Counted from the first letter of the stretch, positions 1-13,960 are shown. The stretch is DNA of 64,000 nucleotides from Spirometra erinaceieuropaei (GCA_902702965.1 CACRXP010000037.1:68724-132723); one strand, 5' to 3'. Program-made: numbers and translations. The notes: generated from the letters alone by a model not told the origin.

Positions 1-306
1 TCCTCCTCCTCCTCCTCCTCCTCCTCCCCCATCTGGGTTAGGTGTCATGGCAGACGAAAAGACCGGAGGCGGGAGGGGATGCAGGTGACTGGCATGGCGA
101 CAACCTGCACCTAGGCGTAGTACCACAGCCCATGGTCCACAGCGTACAACTGAACGGGATTTTACACGACACAAAAAAGGAAAGCAGCTCGGATCCCAAC
201 TGGCGCGGAGTGGGCCTGCACCTGAGCGAGACGCCAGACTCGCAATGTTGGCACTTGTCATGGGTGCGGATTGCCAATAACGCCTATCGGACCCCGGTCT
301 AGTCCC
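1..306 (-). repeat. Family B dispersed repeat, copy 1, cut by the window edge; includes a (TCC)n tract
   Basis: Read on the minus strand, this stretch aligns along its length with 50983-51265 on the plus strand. Shared blocks include the GGACTAGA start, a GTGGACCA block, and a purine-rich GGGGAGGAGGAGG block. The (TCC)n run at 1-27 falls at the purine-rich block of the other copies, so it is an expansion inside the element rather than an independent microsatellite. Short open frames on both strands are not conserved in the other copies and are not called as genes. The class of the element is unknown. Confidence 0.6.
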
Positions 307-310
307 CGTG

Positions 311-1439
311 TTGAACCAGCGCACCTGTCTCGTGACCTGTTTTAGGCTGGGCGTAATGACCTGCGTCTGTAATCCAGCTTCTTGGCGGCCGGGAGTGGAG
401 GTTGCTGATTCTGGGAGTTTCGTCCCCTGTCTGTGTATGTTAATTGGACGTCTATGCTAAGCGCGGTATCCTTGCCGAACCCACACCGGAGGGCGAGGCA
501 CCCAGGTAGTTTGAGGAGAGGTGCGCCGAGCACACCAATTACAATTACTGAGAAATCTTCACTTGGCTTCACCATAGCCAAAAGTGTGGATATGACCGCT
601 CTGACCGTTACGTGGCCGGGGGAATTAAAGGCCAAATAATGGCTTATTAGTCGCTTATGGACGCAAATGAGGAAACACGACAACTGACCTGGAGTGCTTT
701 TTACAAATCAACTTTTCTTTTCTATGGTGGTTATCGCGGTCTCATTGTGTAGAAGAGCGTCTTTTTGTTATATCTCGGACATTTATTACTGTCCTCAGGG
801 CTGTAAACAGTCTATAGGCCGAAAGCTTCAGGTTTTTCTTAAGCCATAGTAGGCTGGCAAGGTATTCGAAGAAACGCCAGGCTTTTGTGACCTCTCTCGC
901 CGGCATGTAATTAGTGCTGCTTCTGGAAGTGTTACTCAGTGAGCGGAATTTCCTCTTTGTCCAGAGCCAAGGACGGAAGAATGAGAAGCAGGTTATTTTT
1001 GCATTTAGATTCGTGTCCGTTTTGACTAGACGTGTAGATCATTTTGATTAATTGTTTGAAATAAGAAGTCTGCACCGATGATTTTACAATGAAAGGCTTT
1101 TACTCTGGGGCAACTAGAAGCTGTAAACTCCGGCCAAGTTTTCTGTATCCGGAGAATTCTGTTCTTTGTTGTGCATCGAGATTACGGCAAGTTGTGTGAG
1201 AGTTAGAATTGATTTGCGGGAACATAGCGACGCGGATGGACACTTGCGCGCAATTATCGATCGCCCAGACAAACACGTGATTACTAACTTTGACCCACGG
1301 TAACGGTAGGTGCACAACGAAATAACTGTACATGTAAAGTAGGGGTTGTATAACATCTTGGTATTCTGGGCCGAGCGTGTTCCTACTGGAACGAAGCTCG
1401 AGGCATCCTAACAGCAGTTCTCTATTTTATCCTTAAAAG
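311..1439. other. No feature recognised
   Basis: Non-coding-looking sequence with only short, overlapping open frames on both strands. No motif, splice-flanked exon or repeat was recognised. Confidence 0.5.
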
Positions 1440-1540
1440 TACCATTACTAACACAAACAATACGACTACTGCTACTGCTAATACTACAACCACCACTACA
1501 ACTAATGCCCTCCGTACATCTACCACTACCACTGCTGTCA
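1440..1540 (+). repeat. Degenerate trinucleotide-rich tract (ACT/ACC/GCT)
   Basis: About 100 bases dominated by imperfect ACT, ACC and GCT triplets. No unit is repeated perfectly more than a few times, so it is an old, decayed simple repeat. Confidence 0.6.
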
Positions 1541-2203
1541 CGTTGGGCATAAATGCGACTGACACGCGAAAATTATAGTGAAGCTTCATTCACGAAGACC
1601 ATATCTCAAGAAAGAGAACGGGCTAACTGGGAGAGCAGTATTCCGGTTTGCCTTTTCAGGTCGGGAGGTTGGCTATTCATCAACATCAGCTGGATTGTTG
1701 CCGTTATTTAGATATGGTCTGAGAACGCTTATCATAAACATGTTCTAATAAATCTCCATCAGCATTTTAACCGACGGGGTGTGTTCCGCTGGCTCGGAAG
1801 TATGATTTTCAGGCTATGCTGCGGAGCATCCAACTCGTTTCGTATGACTGCCGCAAATGCTCTTGCAATTCTGCAAAATTCAATCACTCCTATAATTTTC
1901 ACATTTTTAGTTTGCTTTTTGATTATCTTAACAGACAACATCTTTCTCCCATGTGTACTCCTCGAATCGGCTACCCAGCCACTTAATTCTCATTGCTCCC
2001 CTGTCAGCCGGACGGCCCAACCGTCAATCCGTTTGCTGACTTAATCCCGTCGGATTCTCTTCCTAGTCTTTATAAGCTGACAGTTCCTCCACCACCTCAA
2101 AAACCCTGCGCCACGGTGGAGTTAGACGAAAAAGGGGGTCTTAATGTTTTGTGATCAGCGTTCGTTGGGCCGAGCGGAGCCCGCGTCAGCCCCTAACTAG
2201 TGC

Positions 2204-2223
2204 TATATATATGCATATATATA
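2204..2223. repeat. Perfect 20-bp AT palindrome
   Basis: Alternating TA on both sides of a central ATGCAT makes a perfect 20-bp self-complementary sequence. Probably a simple repeat; it could form a cruciform. Confidence 0.7.
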
Positions 2224-2324
2224 CGTGTGGAGCGTATTGAAAAGAGTCTTAGTTAATGTCAGCCGCCGAACCCGGAGGGTTTGGGCAGGCCACTTGTGAG
2301 AACAAAGGGAAAAAATGAATGAGG

Positions 2325-2467
2325 CTGAGTTCTCATCCGTAACCCAGGCCTCACTAATCTCTCTGTTCCAATCGGAAACACCACCGATAATATGGCCATA
2401 TCTGTTCACGCCGGAACCATGGTATGCCGAGGATTGATTGAAGCCTGGGTTGCAGATGAGAACTCAG
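2325..2467. repeat. Small inverted repeat, 29-bp arms
   Basis: Arm 2325-2353 is the reverse complement of 2439-2467 with about three mismatches, around an 85-bp spacer. The unit contains the block GCCTGGGTT near an AGAACTCAG block. It is likely a fold-back or two head-to-head copies of a short interspersed repeat. Short minus-strand open frames run across it but have no recognisable domain. Confidence 0.6.
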
Positions 2468-5400
2468 GCAACCGATATATCGATTTGACGCCAGTATACG
2501 GAGTCCTGCGCAGCCAACTCCATTTCTGCGTTGCTGATCGTTGATTGTAAAACACTCCTCATAACTGTTGCCCTCTCTGATGTTACCTTTTTTCTTCTGA
2601 CAATGGACTCCTGAAGGAATTCGGAAGTTCAGGCAAATAAACATCTTGTTCCGATTCTCGACCAGCCTTGACCTTCCTTCTTAATTAACTTTTTTAAGCC
2701 TGTTAGGCAGGACTTCGTCCTACCTCCATATGAATCTGATTCTAATGAAAGAGGAAGGTTGTACGCTAGCGCATGCTTGGGAATGGCATAAAGGTTGCAC
2801 GAAGAGGGACTCATTGTATTTTGGCCTACTTTCCATGTGGAAACCGAACTTTCCTGTTATTCGCTAGCCTTCCGAGTAATGCATTTTAGTAATCTTGGTA
2901 GTTTCGAGCGTTTCAGATTTGTTTTGGTGACGTATGCACTGAATTCTGATGTGGTGGTAAACACCAATAAGGCTGATAGAAGCCAAGGCATCAGTGTCGG
3001 CCTGTTCTTTTGGTGCTTTTATCTCTGAAGATGAACTCTTACGCGAATTCGAGTGCTAAGTTAAATAAACAAAAGTTTCCGGTGTTCAACTTAGTCCTGC
3101 TGCTCCTCACTTACTCAGACACCTGGAATTCGAATCATCGTCTGCGTTCGCGAAGTTATTTAGTTTTGCCAGTCTATACGCCCATACCCATTTCCAGACA
3201 TTTGGATTTTATCTTGCCGCAAAATAAGCATAGGGGTGTGTAAATAAAGAATGTGATGGATGCTGCCTCGGCCTCCCTCACTATAATTCAATTTACGTTC
3301 CCGTCACCAATGGGCCCTCGGGGCAGTGGTGAACCTCGCTACTTAAGATATATAAAACTACCGAACGACTGACACATTTGTCAGCAACAAAAAGTCGAGA
3401 TCTTATCATATTTATTCCATTCATCGTTATCAGATTCTGCGTTCAGTTAAGGATAACAACATTCCTTTAGACGGGTCGAGTAGAAACTCTTACTTCCGAG
3501 TTCTTCGGGAAAATTTCACTGCTTCATCTGAACGAGGAGAACTGGGCTTGTGTAAATTTATGCCATTTAATCAGTCGAGTAAAACTGAATTCGGTAAAAA
3601 GGATGTCAGATAGACAAGATAAATGAGAACACCTCTGACATTAAAAATGTTTGCAGGAAGTGATAGAAATTCCAAGCCTTTCAGTTCGCAACGGCAATTC
3701 ACCTGGCATCCTTGAAACTAGAATGGAGTCTCGAAAGACTTAGACATTGAAAGAAGAGAAAGACAGAATTAAGTTGAAGTGCACGATTCAACCAAAGGAC
3801 ACTGAGGTTAGGGTTGGCCTGAGCTATCGATAGATGCATAAAATCACAACAGTTTTACCATGATATCTTTGCGACCGGAATTTTAATTCATATCTCTTGG
3901 CCCTCAATCACTGAAGCTGGAACCCGAGAAGTTAAAGAGCGAACACAGCTTTGGACGGTTTTTGAGAACAAGAGAACTCATGTCCTGTCGAAAGCAAAAG
4001 TGGTTTAGCGGTGACAGAAATTTATGCAACTAGGGGATAGTCAGGACAAATCCTCAACATAAGTACAGGTTTTAAGGCGGAAAATTCCCGCTCAGATGGT
4101 TGCAGGCGACAAAAAGGGTAAATCTAGGCTTTGCTTAAGAGTCCTGACATTGCAGAGCATATAGAAAAAACTTCTGAGAGACAGCGTTATAGCGCAATTT
4201 GACATTTCACCTGGAACGGAAGTGTACTGTCACCTCGTGATGGTGCGTGGTATTACTTGTCCAGACAAAACAGGACGGGTCTAGTAAAACACCGACAATT
4301 GTTGACAAGTTACTCCCCACCCGCCAATGATAGCATGCATGTGTCAAGCAGATTAATTAATCGAAAAAATAGCGTTCAAGGATTCCTGCTACATTTAATT
4401 ACAAAAAGGGGACTTCAAGAGTGATATCGTCGGTCCATGACAAATCATGTTTAATGAGTATGTTAAGGAAAGTTTTGTGAGCTAAAAAGCACAACACAGA
4501 GCAGGAAAAACGCAAATTTTTATGCTAGAATGAAGTGATTCCTTTTTGCGTCGATTAGTTGTACCTCTACTTAAATTTTTTTTGGGGGGATAAATATGGA
4601 CTTGTCCATACAACCTGCATATCTTCTCCACTATGTAATAACAAAACTGGGATGAGTCATCATTGTTAAAATGTGCGCAGCGCTCCTTTTTGGAAGTTTT
4701 CGATTAATCATGTCGGCCCTTCCATGCCCTCTGGGTCCTCTGTATTTTGTTCCTCCATTTCTATGTTACCGTACGTATCATAAAAGCGTTTAGTTTGTCC
4801 GAAAGGACACTGAATTTGCTCCTAAAATATGTGCCGTGCAGAAAAATTAATCCTTGCCACTTCTCAATAAGAAACCAGTCTGTAAACGCAAATCCGTTTG
4901 AAAATGCTATTGCTCATGTGAGTAAATGTTTAAATACTGAACTCGTGCTATGTCAGAAATGCCTTATCTTTTTGGTCCCTGTCATGACAAGTGGGGTCTT
5001 TCCATATTCTGTTTTCAGTCAGTTTAGCCAGGACTTTGAATTATTCCCAAAACTGGTGAGGTGTCTACGAAGCATCCATACTAAGTATGAACTACTCAGT
5101 CTATCAGTGCAGTAACCTCCTTCCGTTGATTCTGATAAGAGAATAAAGGTGTACTTCTCAGTCTCTATTGAAATCTGCAAGTCAAACTCTCGCAGTGCTC
5201 GCACGGCGATACGGTTTCGAACGTCAGACGCAAAATCACTTGAGATACGGAGACACTAACCCTAGCGACTGAAATCGGGGATATACTCGGGCACACAGTA
5301 GCGGCGTTCAGAAATCTTAACTGCTAGACTCCTGATCGAGACATGTACGACCACTGAAAGACTCATATTTGAGCCTCAAGTATCATGGACATGGGCGGTT

Positions 5401-8400
5401 AGTGATTATGAGAAGGACGACAATGAGCATTCAGGTTTGTTCCGTCCTTGACGGTAACGCGTTTCAAAATGCGCATTTATAAACTGTGAAATTATTTTGG
5501 AAAGGCTATACAATTTCTTGCATCTTAAAGCAAATGCTCATATAAACAACGTCGTGCCATTTTTTCTGTTATTTGCGATTTCTCTGCTGCAGGTTTTGGT
5601 CTTAGTACAAAATCACTGTCAATTGCCACAAAATCATTTGGGATATTATTATGTATTTAGAAAGTGCCTAATACGCATTCTGCTCTTTAAGGATGACTTC
5701 CCTAAAAATCAATACTACGACTTCAAGTCGAATGAAATGTCTTTGTCTTTTGTTTCTTGAAATGCTATCTTTTTATTTCCCCACTCAAACATTTTTGTGT
5801 TTTAACATTCGAAGTTCCTGCTGGGTCCTTAAGATTTAACTCCTTATTTTCTATTTAAACTTTTGGGGCAATATCAAAAACGCCTTCGGAGTAATTTGGA
5901 ACCTCGTAAAATATGTGTGCTAGCCCGGGCAAATGACCAGTGACTCATCTTATTGTCGGCTGACCTGGGGAGCCGAGACACTTTACTCACCCAACATACT
6001 TGGTGCTAATCTGATGAGATTGGGTGAGAGAAGACAAACTCAATTACATCGTATGAATGAGATAAAGAAAGAAGAATTCAACAATGAACTCGGGTGTTAT
6101 ATGGGCCGTCTAACATTCCTGCCCAGAGACCCCTTCTTTTGCATGCCGTGAGTGCCAATTTAGCAGTTTCATTTATGTAATATCCTGTTCGACTGCTCAG
6201 TTAAAGGCGCCTGGGGATTTCATCGTTCTAATTGCCACCACATCAGAAAACAAAAAAGACTGGCATAGATGGAGGCCAGCATTTCGCAACGACTTCAGAC
6301 TACCTTCATAGTTACCTGCATCGATAAAAGTTGCAACAGTGACTTGTGCAAAATTCGAGCAATAAAAATAGTTTAGGAAAGATCACTAGCTTGTGTATCA
6401 TACTCAGAGGAACAAATAAACTCGAAGTATGACGTGCGCTTACGGGTGTTAATCTGTCTTACAGGATCGGGACCTACAATGTCATTTGAATGCATGGAAA
6501 ACACCTATCAATTAAGTTAAGAATTGACGAGATTTACGGAAATGTGGAAAAGCATAAGCATGCAGAAATGTTTTCTATGAGAAATAATTGGAAAAATGCA
6601 GCTGATCCATCTTAATTTAACGAAAATGTCTATTTATTAGTCCAAAAGGCAGTACGGCAAATCGTATCCGACAACTTCGGATCGAACCGATAGACTTTTG
6701 TGACCATTTGGAATCTGGGTGAGCATTGTAAAAGGAAGGTAGGTAACTTCGTAAGAAGTCCGTTAATTTTTTTAGTTTGCAGATGACGTAGGCATGCTCA
6801 GTAAAGCATCACAGCATCAGATTTAATAGTCATACTGCTGCGCACACTGCAGATCCGCCACCTTTAGTGCGTTAAAGACATTTTTTAGGGCGCATGGGAG
6901 AACTTACATTTACATCATTACGATCGCGGACGACTTCAAAAGAACCTCTTGTTAGTTCGACTAGTAATGTCAAAAAGGTGTCACGCGGGGTACACGTCTT
7001 GATAACTATTACTGTCTTTGCATGTGGGATTGAGAAAGTGTCACAGATTTTGTCTTCTGTATCTTGTTCTAATAACAAACCAGTGTTAATCCTCAGGTAC
7101 AATTGTGCTATACTACCTGCTCGCCGAAAAGAAGAATTGTAACTGAGCCTTAAAATCGGGGGTTTATCTGTTTCAGTAAGCCTTTCTACACAGGGAATCA
7201 AAAAACCTCAACACAATATGCAAAAAGACGGCTGCGTTTCAAAACTATTTTTAAAATTGCGAACGACCGTTGTTGTACCATTCTAAATGACTGCTGAATG
7301 CTCGTCAATTGTTCGAACAGAAGCTGAGCAACGCGTCCACCAGCAAGGAAGGACAAACGGCTAAATGATATCTAAAATAGCAGCAGTGGTAAAGTGACCG
7401 TATTTGTGGGATGCCATAGAGGAGAAAATCTATTTTCAAGTCCTAAAGAATATTGCGAACAAGGAGAGATTTTTTTGACATTGTAAAAACACTCAGAATC
7501 TGTAAGAGCATATTCATAAACATGAACGGAATGCCTATTAGATCGAAGCTGTCCGGGTAACGTAAAATTACAACCTCCTCGCCAAACATACTAGTCCCAA
7601 TCGATACTTCATTAGTTCAGAAGACTTTGCTTTCGCGTGAGGAAAAAATTGTTGACTCAAATATATACATGCACCTCTGGTAAGTTCTTATAAATAATTC
7701 TTCATGCCACAGAGAACTGGCCCCTTTTTACGATCAAATTTATAACAGCCTACTTAGCAAGCCTCATCAAAACTGTGGACACGAGAGCGTTGTAGAAAAA
7801 GTCCCCTGCGGCAAAATTTTGTTACATTGCTTGCAGAAGTCTATTATATTCCAGAAAACAAACCGCAGAAGTATTGAGTTACGGTTAATGCTTTCAAAAA
7901 GCGCGCTATGGACATGAACTTGCAAGGCTATTGTATTATTTGAACATTTTTATAACATGTTACAAATAGCATACCGTGATAGTTCTTCGAGATTCGTTTG
8001 TGAGATTCACGATATTGGTAGAAACGGAATGTTTTTAATCACCCTTCTAGGGACCTATTTTTATACAGTTTATTTCATAAAAACGAATTTCTGCATCCAT
8101 TAAGTATATTCATCGCGGAGGAATGTTTAAATAAACGTATATTAAAAGAGTCAAGATATCGTAGCAGACCTTATCAAAATACCCTATTGTGTGTTGTCCT
8201 CAAGGATAGGCATCAGAAAAATATTAATACGACCAATAAATTACTTGATGAATTTCGTTGTGAGTTCATTGTACCGGAAACTCAGAGTTAAGAACGTTAA
8301 GTACACTAAGGCTTTACAAATAAATAGACCTGTAACCCGCAGGACCAAACCCATGAAATTTTTAACAAAGTGCAACGCATGTAGGTAGAATTTTCTATGA

Positions 8401-8900
8401 CTAGTCAGCATAACGTATATTAAAAAATATTTAAATGATGAGCTACTAAAATCGAGCAATTTAGCATTTGAGCAGTGAATCCTTCGCAAAGAGAAGTGAA
8501 GTTTTGTCTTATAGCGGAAAATTCTGCATTTTGAGACTAAAATCAGTCAACATATTTGAATTAAGTGACAACGAAACAACAGAATAAATTGTTATGGTCA
8601 ACAGTGTGGAATGGCCATAAGATGCTTATTCCGAATAACCAACTTCTGACCTTTCGTCTATATACTCAGCATTGCGACTACCATAAGCTGAACCCTAATT
8701 CGATGTATTTTTTTAAATTTACAGCAAACTTTATAAATATTAGAATCGTTCAACCATAAAACATGCGTGTAATTCTTAAAAAAATTCCGACATTCCTCAC
8801 ATACTTATTGTCGCCAAATTATCCAGTCAGTGCGCAAACTTAAAAATAGTGAACATTTAATTTTCTCGGCCAGGGACCAGTTTTTAGTAAGTGGATGGGC
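2468..8900. other. No feature recognised
   Basis: About 6.4 kb of AT-rich sequence. The longest open frame, 4747-5115 plus strand (122 codons), has no domain, no biased composition and no convincing splice context, so it is treated as chance. Confidence 0.5.
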
Positions 8901-8904
8901 CAAA

Positions 8905-8955
8905 AAGGATTATTAAAGACAAAGCAGGATCCAATGGCCGTTTCTGGCCGTTTCA
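8905..8955 (-). repeat. Decayed SINE-A fragment (weak)
   Basis: Contains a spaced match to the SINE-A body: a block close to AAAGACAA followed by a block close to AATGGCCATTTCTGG, in the order seen in the clear copies at 18077-18378 and 31955-32119. Short and diverged. Confidence 0.3.
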
Positions 8956-9720
8956 ATTTCCGCCAACAATATGAAGCTCTGGGTGGAAATCATTCGACAT
9001 TTTAAATCAGAATAATTCGGTGGATCGTCTGAACTGACGCTCGTGTGAAGTTATACCTTAGCTTTCGAATCTTCCCGACTGCGTTTGAAACAAAAGCCTG
9101 GTAACCGATCGTAAATAAGCCGAAAAAGCACTTACCGGTCCCCGCAGTCATTGTCAATAGGTATTCTTGACTGCCGTTTGTTGGTGAGGCCGCATTCATG
9201 GTTTTGGATTATAGTTTAAAGGCGAAGCCGAAAGTCCTCCAACTGGACTTAGTTTGTGAACGACGCTGACATGTAATTATGAGATGAAAGCATCTTTGGA
9301 GACTAAACAAGTCTGTCTTTTTGGATTTATTTTGTTTTCGGCCTGTCCAGAGGAAGTTTAAAAATAAATTGAATATATTTTGGAAGACCTTAGCAACAAT
9401 TATAGTGTTTTTGAAGTTCCTGCACTATTAAATTATGTTCGAGCATTACATTTAGCTCAGTTTTAATTAGTATAAGTGCTCACAGATATGCACGAGGAAC
9501 CTTACACTAATTCGTGTCGTAAAAAATCGCCTCATTACATGGATGTTTGTAAATTTATTTTAAGGATTACCGCAAAACGCATCATTTGTGTTGATAAAGC
9601 TTTTGTCGTGTAGACTGACTGCTCTTGACTGTCACCATGACTAGGTGGAAGCAAATATAATCCATTTTTTAACCAAAATGATACATGTAGATTGAGTCTA
9701 CATTTTTAAAAACTTGGCAA
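8956..9720. other. No feature recognised
   Basis: AT-rich sequence with short open frames only. Confidence 0.5.
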
Positions 9721-9812
9721 ACTCGGCAGGATTCGAACCTACGCTCGCAAGAACAGAGCAGACCTTGGGTACAGCCAACGCTCTCACCACCTGAACTACG
9801 AGACCCGGAACG
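9721..9812 (-). repeat. tRNA-derived SINE or tRNA pseudogene (SINE-C, copy 1)
   Basis: On the minus strand this has an A-box-like block (GTAGTTCAGGTGG) and a good B box (GGTTCGAATCC) about 50 bases later, with a 5-bp T stem around the TTCGAAT loop. The distance and the long middle region are greater than in a normal class I tRNA, and the acceptor stem is poor. A SINE head or a pseudogene is more likely than a working tRNA. The block AGCGTTGGCTGTAC around the anticodon region is shared with 22081-22163. Confidence 0.55.
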
Positions 9813-9854
9813 AGGGCCATGTTTTTACACATTTAAGCTGAATTGCCCATTAAG

Positions 9855-10035
9855 CCTACTACAGCGTGGGGAATTCACCAGTTCTGACTGACTGTATGCC
9901 CAAGTAGGCCTTTCTAAGCGATCAATTTAGAATCTATGGCATAACTGTCAGGCAAGCTGAGTTTTATATGTGCTTGAGTAGTCAGCCTGTTACATCAGAA
10001 CTGATGGATTCCCCACGTTGTAATAGGTTGTGTAT
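9855..10035. repeat. Inverted repeat between two tRNA-like heads
   Basis: The arm near 9855-9893 (block GTGGGGAATTCACCAGTT) is complementary to 9996-10035 (block AACTGATGGATTCCCCAC), with about 100 bp between. Each arm lies just upstream of a tRNA-like head, one minus (9721-9812) and one plus (10047-10121). The whole 9721-10121 stretch therefore reads as two related composite SINEs placed head-to-head. Confidence 0.6.
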
Positions 10036-10046
10036 GCAACAACCTG

Positions 10047-10121
10047 GGGGTGGAAAGACGGTAGCATTTCTGTCACGGACTTGTCCCTGCGGTCGTGAGT
10101 TCAAATCCCACCGGCGTCCCG
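10047..10121 (+). repeat. tRNA-like SINE head, partner of 9721-9812
   Basis: About 75 bases with a B-box-like GAGTTCAAATCCC, a T stem with one mismatch and GGG/CCC at the ends. The A box is weak. The upstream arm at 9996-10035 is shared with the minus-strand copy, so the two are probably the same kind of element. A working tRNA is unlikely. Confidence 0.45.
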
Positions 10122-10125
10122 AAAT

Positions 10126-13100
10126 GTTACAGCATAGTAGTTAGTCGCAATGTCCAAATCTACCAAAACACGTATTACTACTTCGCAGGTGGGCGGGCGT
10201 AATTTATTGACTCTGAGCGAACAGGATTCAAGTGGAGGGCCATCGAATATTTCTCGACAATTAACCGCAAGATACAGTCGACGTAGATTCTCACTAGTGG
10301 AAAGTAAATGGTTTCTTCTCTAAACACTTGTGTTATTGCACTGGCCTTGATATTCGTCGGCTAAATGTCTTGATCGTTAATACATATACTTCTATTGTTA
10401 TTGCACGTTAGAACCTCGTATCTGCGTTTTGACTGAAAAATTCGGCTTAGAAAATAAGTGAACTGGTCAGCAGAACTCTTCAATTTTCAGAATTTTTGAA
10501 TTTTTAAAAATAAAATTTGATCTGCAGAGATGCCCAATTTAAAGTTAAATACTTTGATTCGAACCTTATGAACGAAAACCTGAGCCTCCTCTTGCGTGCT
10601 GTTTTCGATCATTGGCATTTCTGGACAATAAAGTTCTTGTGTAACGGAGGGCAAAGTGAACCATATTTGATGGAAATTCTAAGGAAAACGTTTGGAAATC
10701 CGCGCTAAAAATGTTAAGTTGTTAACTGCAGAACACGAATACACTCTCCCCTCACCCGCCTACTAAGAAACAGATACATGCTTTTTCTAAGCTAAAAGGG
10801 TGCTGTACATAAACTACTTAACATCCCAGCCTGGCTGATTAACTTAGCACAGGGCTATATATACCTCACTGCACGTAAGAAATGGTCACCGTTGGAATCA
10901 CTGAACAAGAATTTCGACGTCACTGTACTATTTTAGCCCTCAGAACCCTTGTTTAATGCCCGAGAAAATAAGTTCATAAAGAAGTTGCTCTAGAGCTCAC
11001 TGGTATTGTTTATTAGATGGTTTTGGATTTGCGGGGAGTACTGTGAAGTGAACATAAATGTGACATTTATATTCCAGGGAAAATTGTTATAATTATTTCA
11101 TAAATTTGTCAAGTTCACAAAAGAGATATATAGTATACAGAGCAAAAAGGGTTCCAATTTATGGAATGCAATGATGTGACAAACTGTCGGCCAAATTAGA
11201 ATCAGAAGCCTTTGACACTCGACGAATCGAAAACACAGGAAGCAGTAACGTTTCTCTTCCAAAGATAATCCGACCCACTGTGCCTGAATTAGCACAGGGC
11301 TCGCCGGTCAATGGATAAGGCTTCCGTCGATCGCGGAATGGTTTGCCGGTCAGGATTGAGCGAGGGAGGATCGACTACTGCTGTCCTGCCGAATTGCGGC
11401 TGCCCCACCAAAGTGGGATCTGGCGTTACTGGTCGGTTATGGCTAAATCTCTCGCTTCCAAAGCTGAGAGTGGGCAGATCTCTTCCCGGACCCTCCAGGA
11501 GAATCGACTGGGGATAACACGGCAGGGTCGAAGCATCGTAGGTTTCTGAAAAATGGCGACCGTTGCCGTCGAGTCCGAAAGGGCGCTGACCGAAAGTGCT
11601 GACAGCAGCGCTGTAGTTGGCAGAGCGAGCAGAGGCTTTGAAAGGGTCCGTCGAAGCTATTCGATGTCCGCAACCGAGTTTTGCAAGGCCGCCAAAGTAT
11701 CCTTAACAGGCAAACAAAGATGACCTAGCATGTTTCGTTACGTCCTTGCAGGGCCAAACGGTCCCTGAAAGACTTGATTCTATTATATTCTCGAGAACGG
11801 CCCAGGTAAAAAATAGTGTTGTTATCTACAGCAACTCGAAGCAACACCATACGGGTCTTCAGTAACTATCGCACTTGCTACTGCTTGTACAATTTCCCTC
11901 TCACCGATAAACTGCCTCTGGGTATAACTGAAATACTCTAAATGGATAAATGGAATCACGTTTTCAAACTGTTCATCGCATTTTTGAGTTAATGCGCAAA
12001 ATTGACTTGGAAAATTATTGTGAACTATAATGGAAAATGAAATCTTCTGGCTACGAAACAATCAGTAATGAGTCTAGGCCGGGAATCTGTCGTCCTGCAA
12101 CGTGACCTAAAACTGTTTTTCAAAACTTCACCGAAGATCACTCGATATCTAAACGGTCCAGTTATTGCCATCCTTCGGATTATTCGACAGTGTGCTTCGC
12201 TTTGTTGAAAAGTAGTGGAGGGGCAAACGCGGATGAGGTGCTTAGCGGTGGTCGGCAGTCGCCTACGTCACCGCTCTTGACTGGTATTTTCAGTTGTAAT
12301 AACAACCATCTACTTGCAGCCTCGAATGCATTACCCTTGACCAGCGGTTCCCCAGTGCGACAAGAAAGGCTTTTAGTCACTCTTGAGCGTGGCCTCGCCA
12401 CATCAGGCAAATATGCATTCTTTTTTGAAATCCATCTTGCCTTTGTAAGATAAGGGTGCTCGAAAACTGTCTGATTTAGATACTCTGTCTACTTTTGGCA
12501 TATGCATGTCCTCTCCACACTTCGAGATGACCTTACATTTATCGTCGCAACTTAATAACTATGCAGTCTGTTTAGGTCTTCTAACCCGAGATATCATCAT
12601 CCTCCCTTGCGTATTTTTCAGCTCTTTTAGCTCCGCGTTTGACCAAACAAGTGCCTTTGCATTAGTACTCCCGGTTGTCTAGCAAAGCTGAACTGTTAGA
12701 CTTGGATCTTTCATGGCACTGTGATTTTTGCGTTCCGTTGTTAACCGATCAAATACGGCTCACTTGCTGAATGTTACCGCCCGATTTCTATGAGTTGAAG
12801 TAGCGAAAGAAGTACTACGAGCATTCAAAATCTCGTATGCGAGTGTTTTGCTCACCGAACATACGGGGAATTAAACTAAAGGAGCCAAATCAGCAAGAAA
12901 CGAAGAATTGCAATACACTCATGGATAGACAGGGAGAGATTTGTGTAAACCCTCACATGAACGCCATTTGTTGGTAGAGGACTGACAGAAATTTATCTGG
13001 TCTCGTTGTCTTGGTCGACAAATCAGTCTCAAAGATATACATAGTCTGCGTGTACTAAGCAAATAACCGCTTATAAATCACAAAAGCCTGATGAGATTGC

Positions 13101-13960
13101 AAATAAGGCAAAACCGATGTAGTGAACTGCCAAAATTCTAAAGTATCTGTCGCGTCTGAAAAAGGATTCAATAGCCCGAATAGAATCTTGGCGATTATTA
13201 CCACCTTAATTTCAGAATTCTCCTGCCATATGTAATATGTTTTCGCCATCTAGAAAAGCCCAGAGGCCATAACGGTGACCATTTTTACGATTCCTGTCAG
13301 GGGTGACAGTGTCACACTACATTTCAATAAACGTAGAGTAATTCGAAACCATAATTAGGAGTGGGATAACATTATAAGTATTATTGGCTGGCCAGAATGG
13401 CAACCTAGTGAGATCTGTTCGTTTATTTGCCATTATTTCTTAAGGGGAGAATTATAAGCGAATACTGCATCCTTTACGCCGGAACATTGTGGGCAAGCCA
13501 TGTGATCCGGTTGCACGCGGGATTAACTGGCTTCCTCCGGTGGTTGATTTAGACCTTTGAGTAGGGTAACAGACAAGTAAAGCATGCATAAAAGCCGGCA
13601 GATTTTGTGAGTACTTGGGTAAACATGCCGCCTAATATGATTGTATCCACAGATAGTGTTTGTACCAAATTTACTAAAGTTTTGTTTAAAGATCATGGAA
13701 AATTCCGTAAGTCAAAAACACGACGCAAAGAGTGTCAAACTACTTAAAAAGATGTAACATGTGTTCAAGTTCTTTAACATGCCCTTGAATCTAGACTTTT
13801 CTGTTAAACATATGAAGGAAACCGGTTTTGACTGGCTCTGCTACCTGTGCTGTTGGTATGGAATCATTTGACTCTTTCAGCAAAAAGCCGCCACCTAAGG
13901 AGTTTGCTTGTTGCCCGGTGCTCGACGTTCGCGACCTCGGGTAGTCTCATGCATGTAAGG
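10126..13960. other. No gene recognised; one GC-richer island at about 11290-11690
   Basis: Mostly AT-rich non-coding sequence. The island at 11290-11690 is richer in GC and has overlapping short open frames on both strands (for example 11311-11517 and 11443-11673), which is what GC-rich non-coding or repeat sequence gives. No domain was recognised. A similar GC-richer patch lies at 12180-12450. Confidence 0.45.

Noticed and set aside
4747..5115. 122-codon plus-strand open frame
   Set aside because: No domain, no splice context and random-looking composition in AT-rich sequence.
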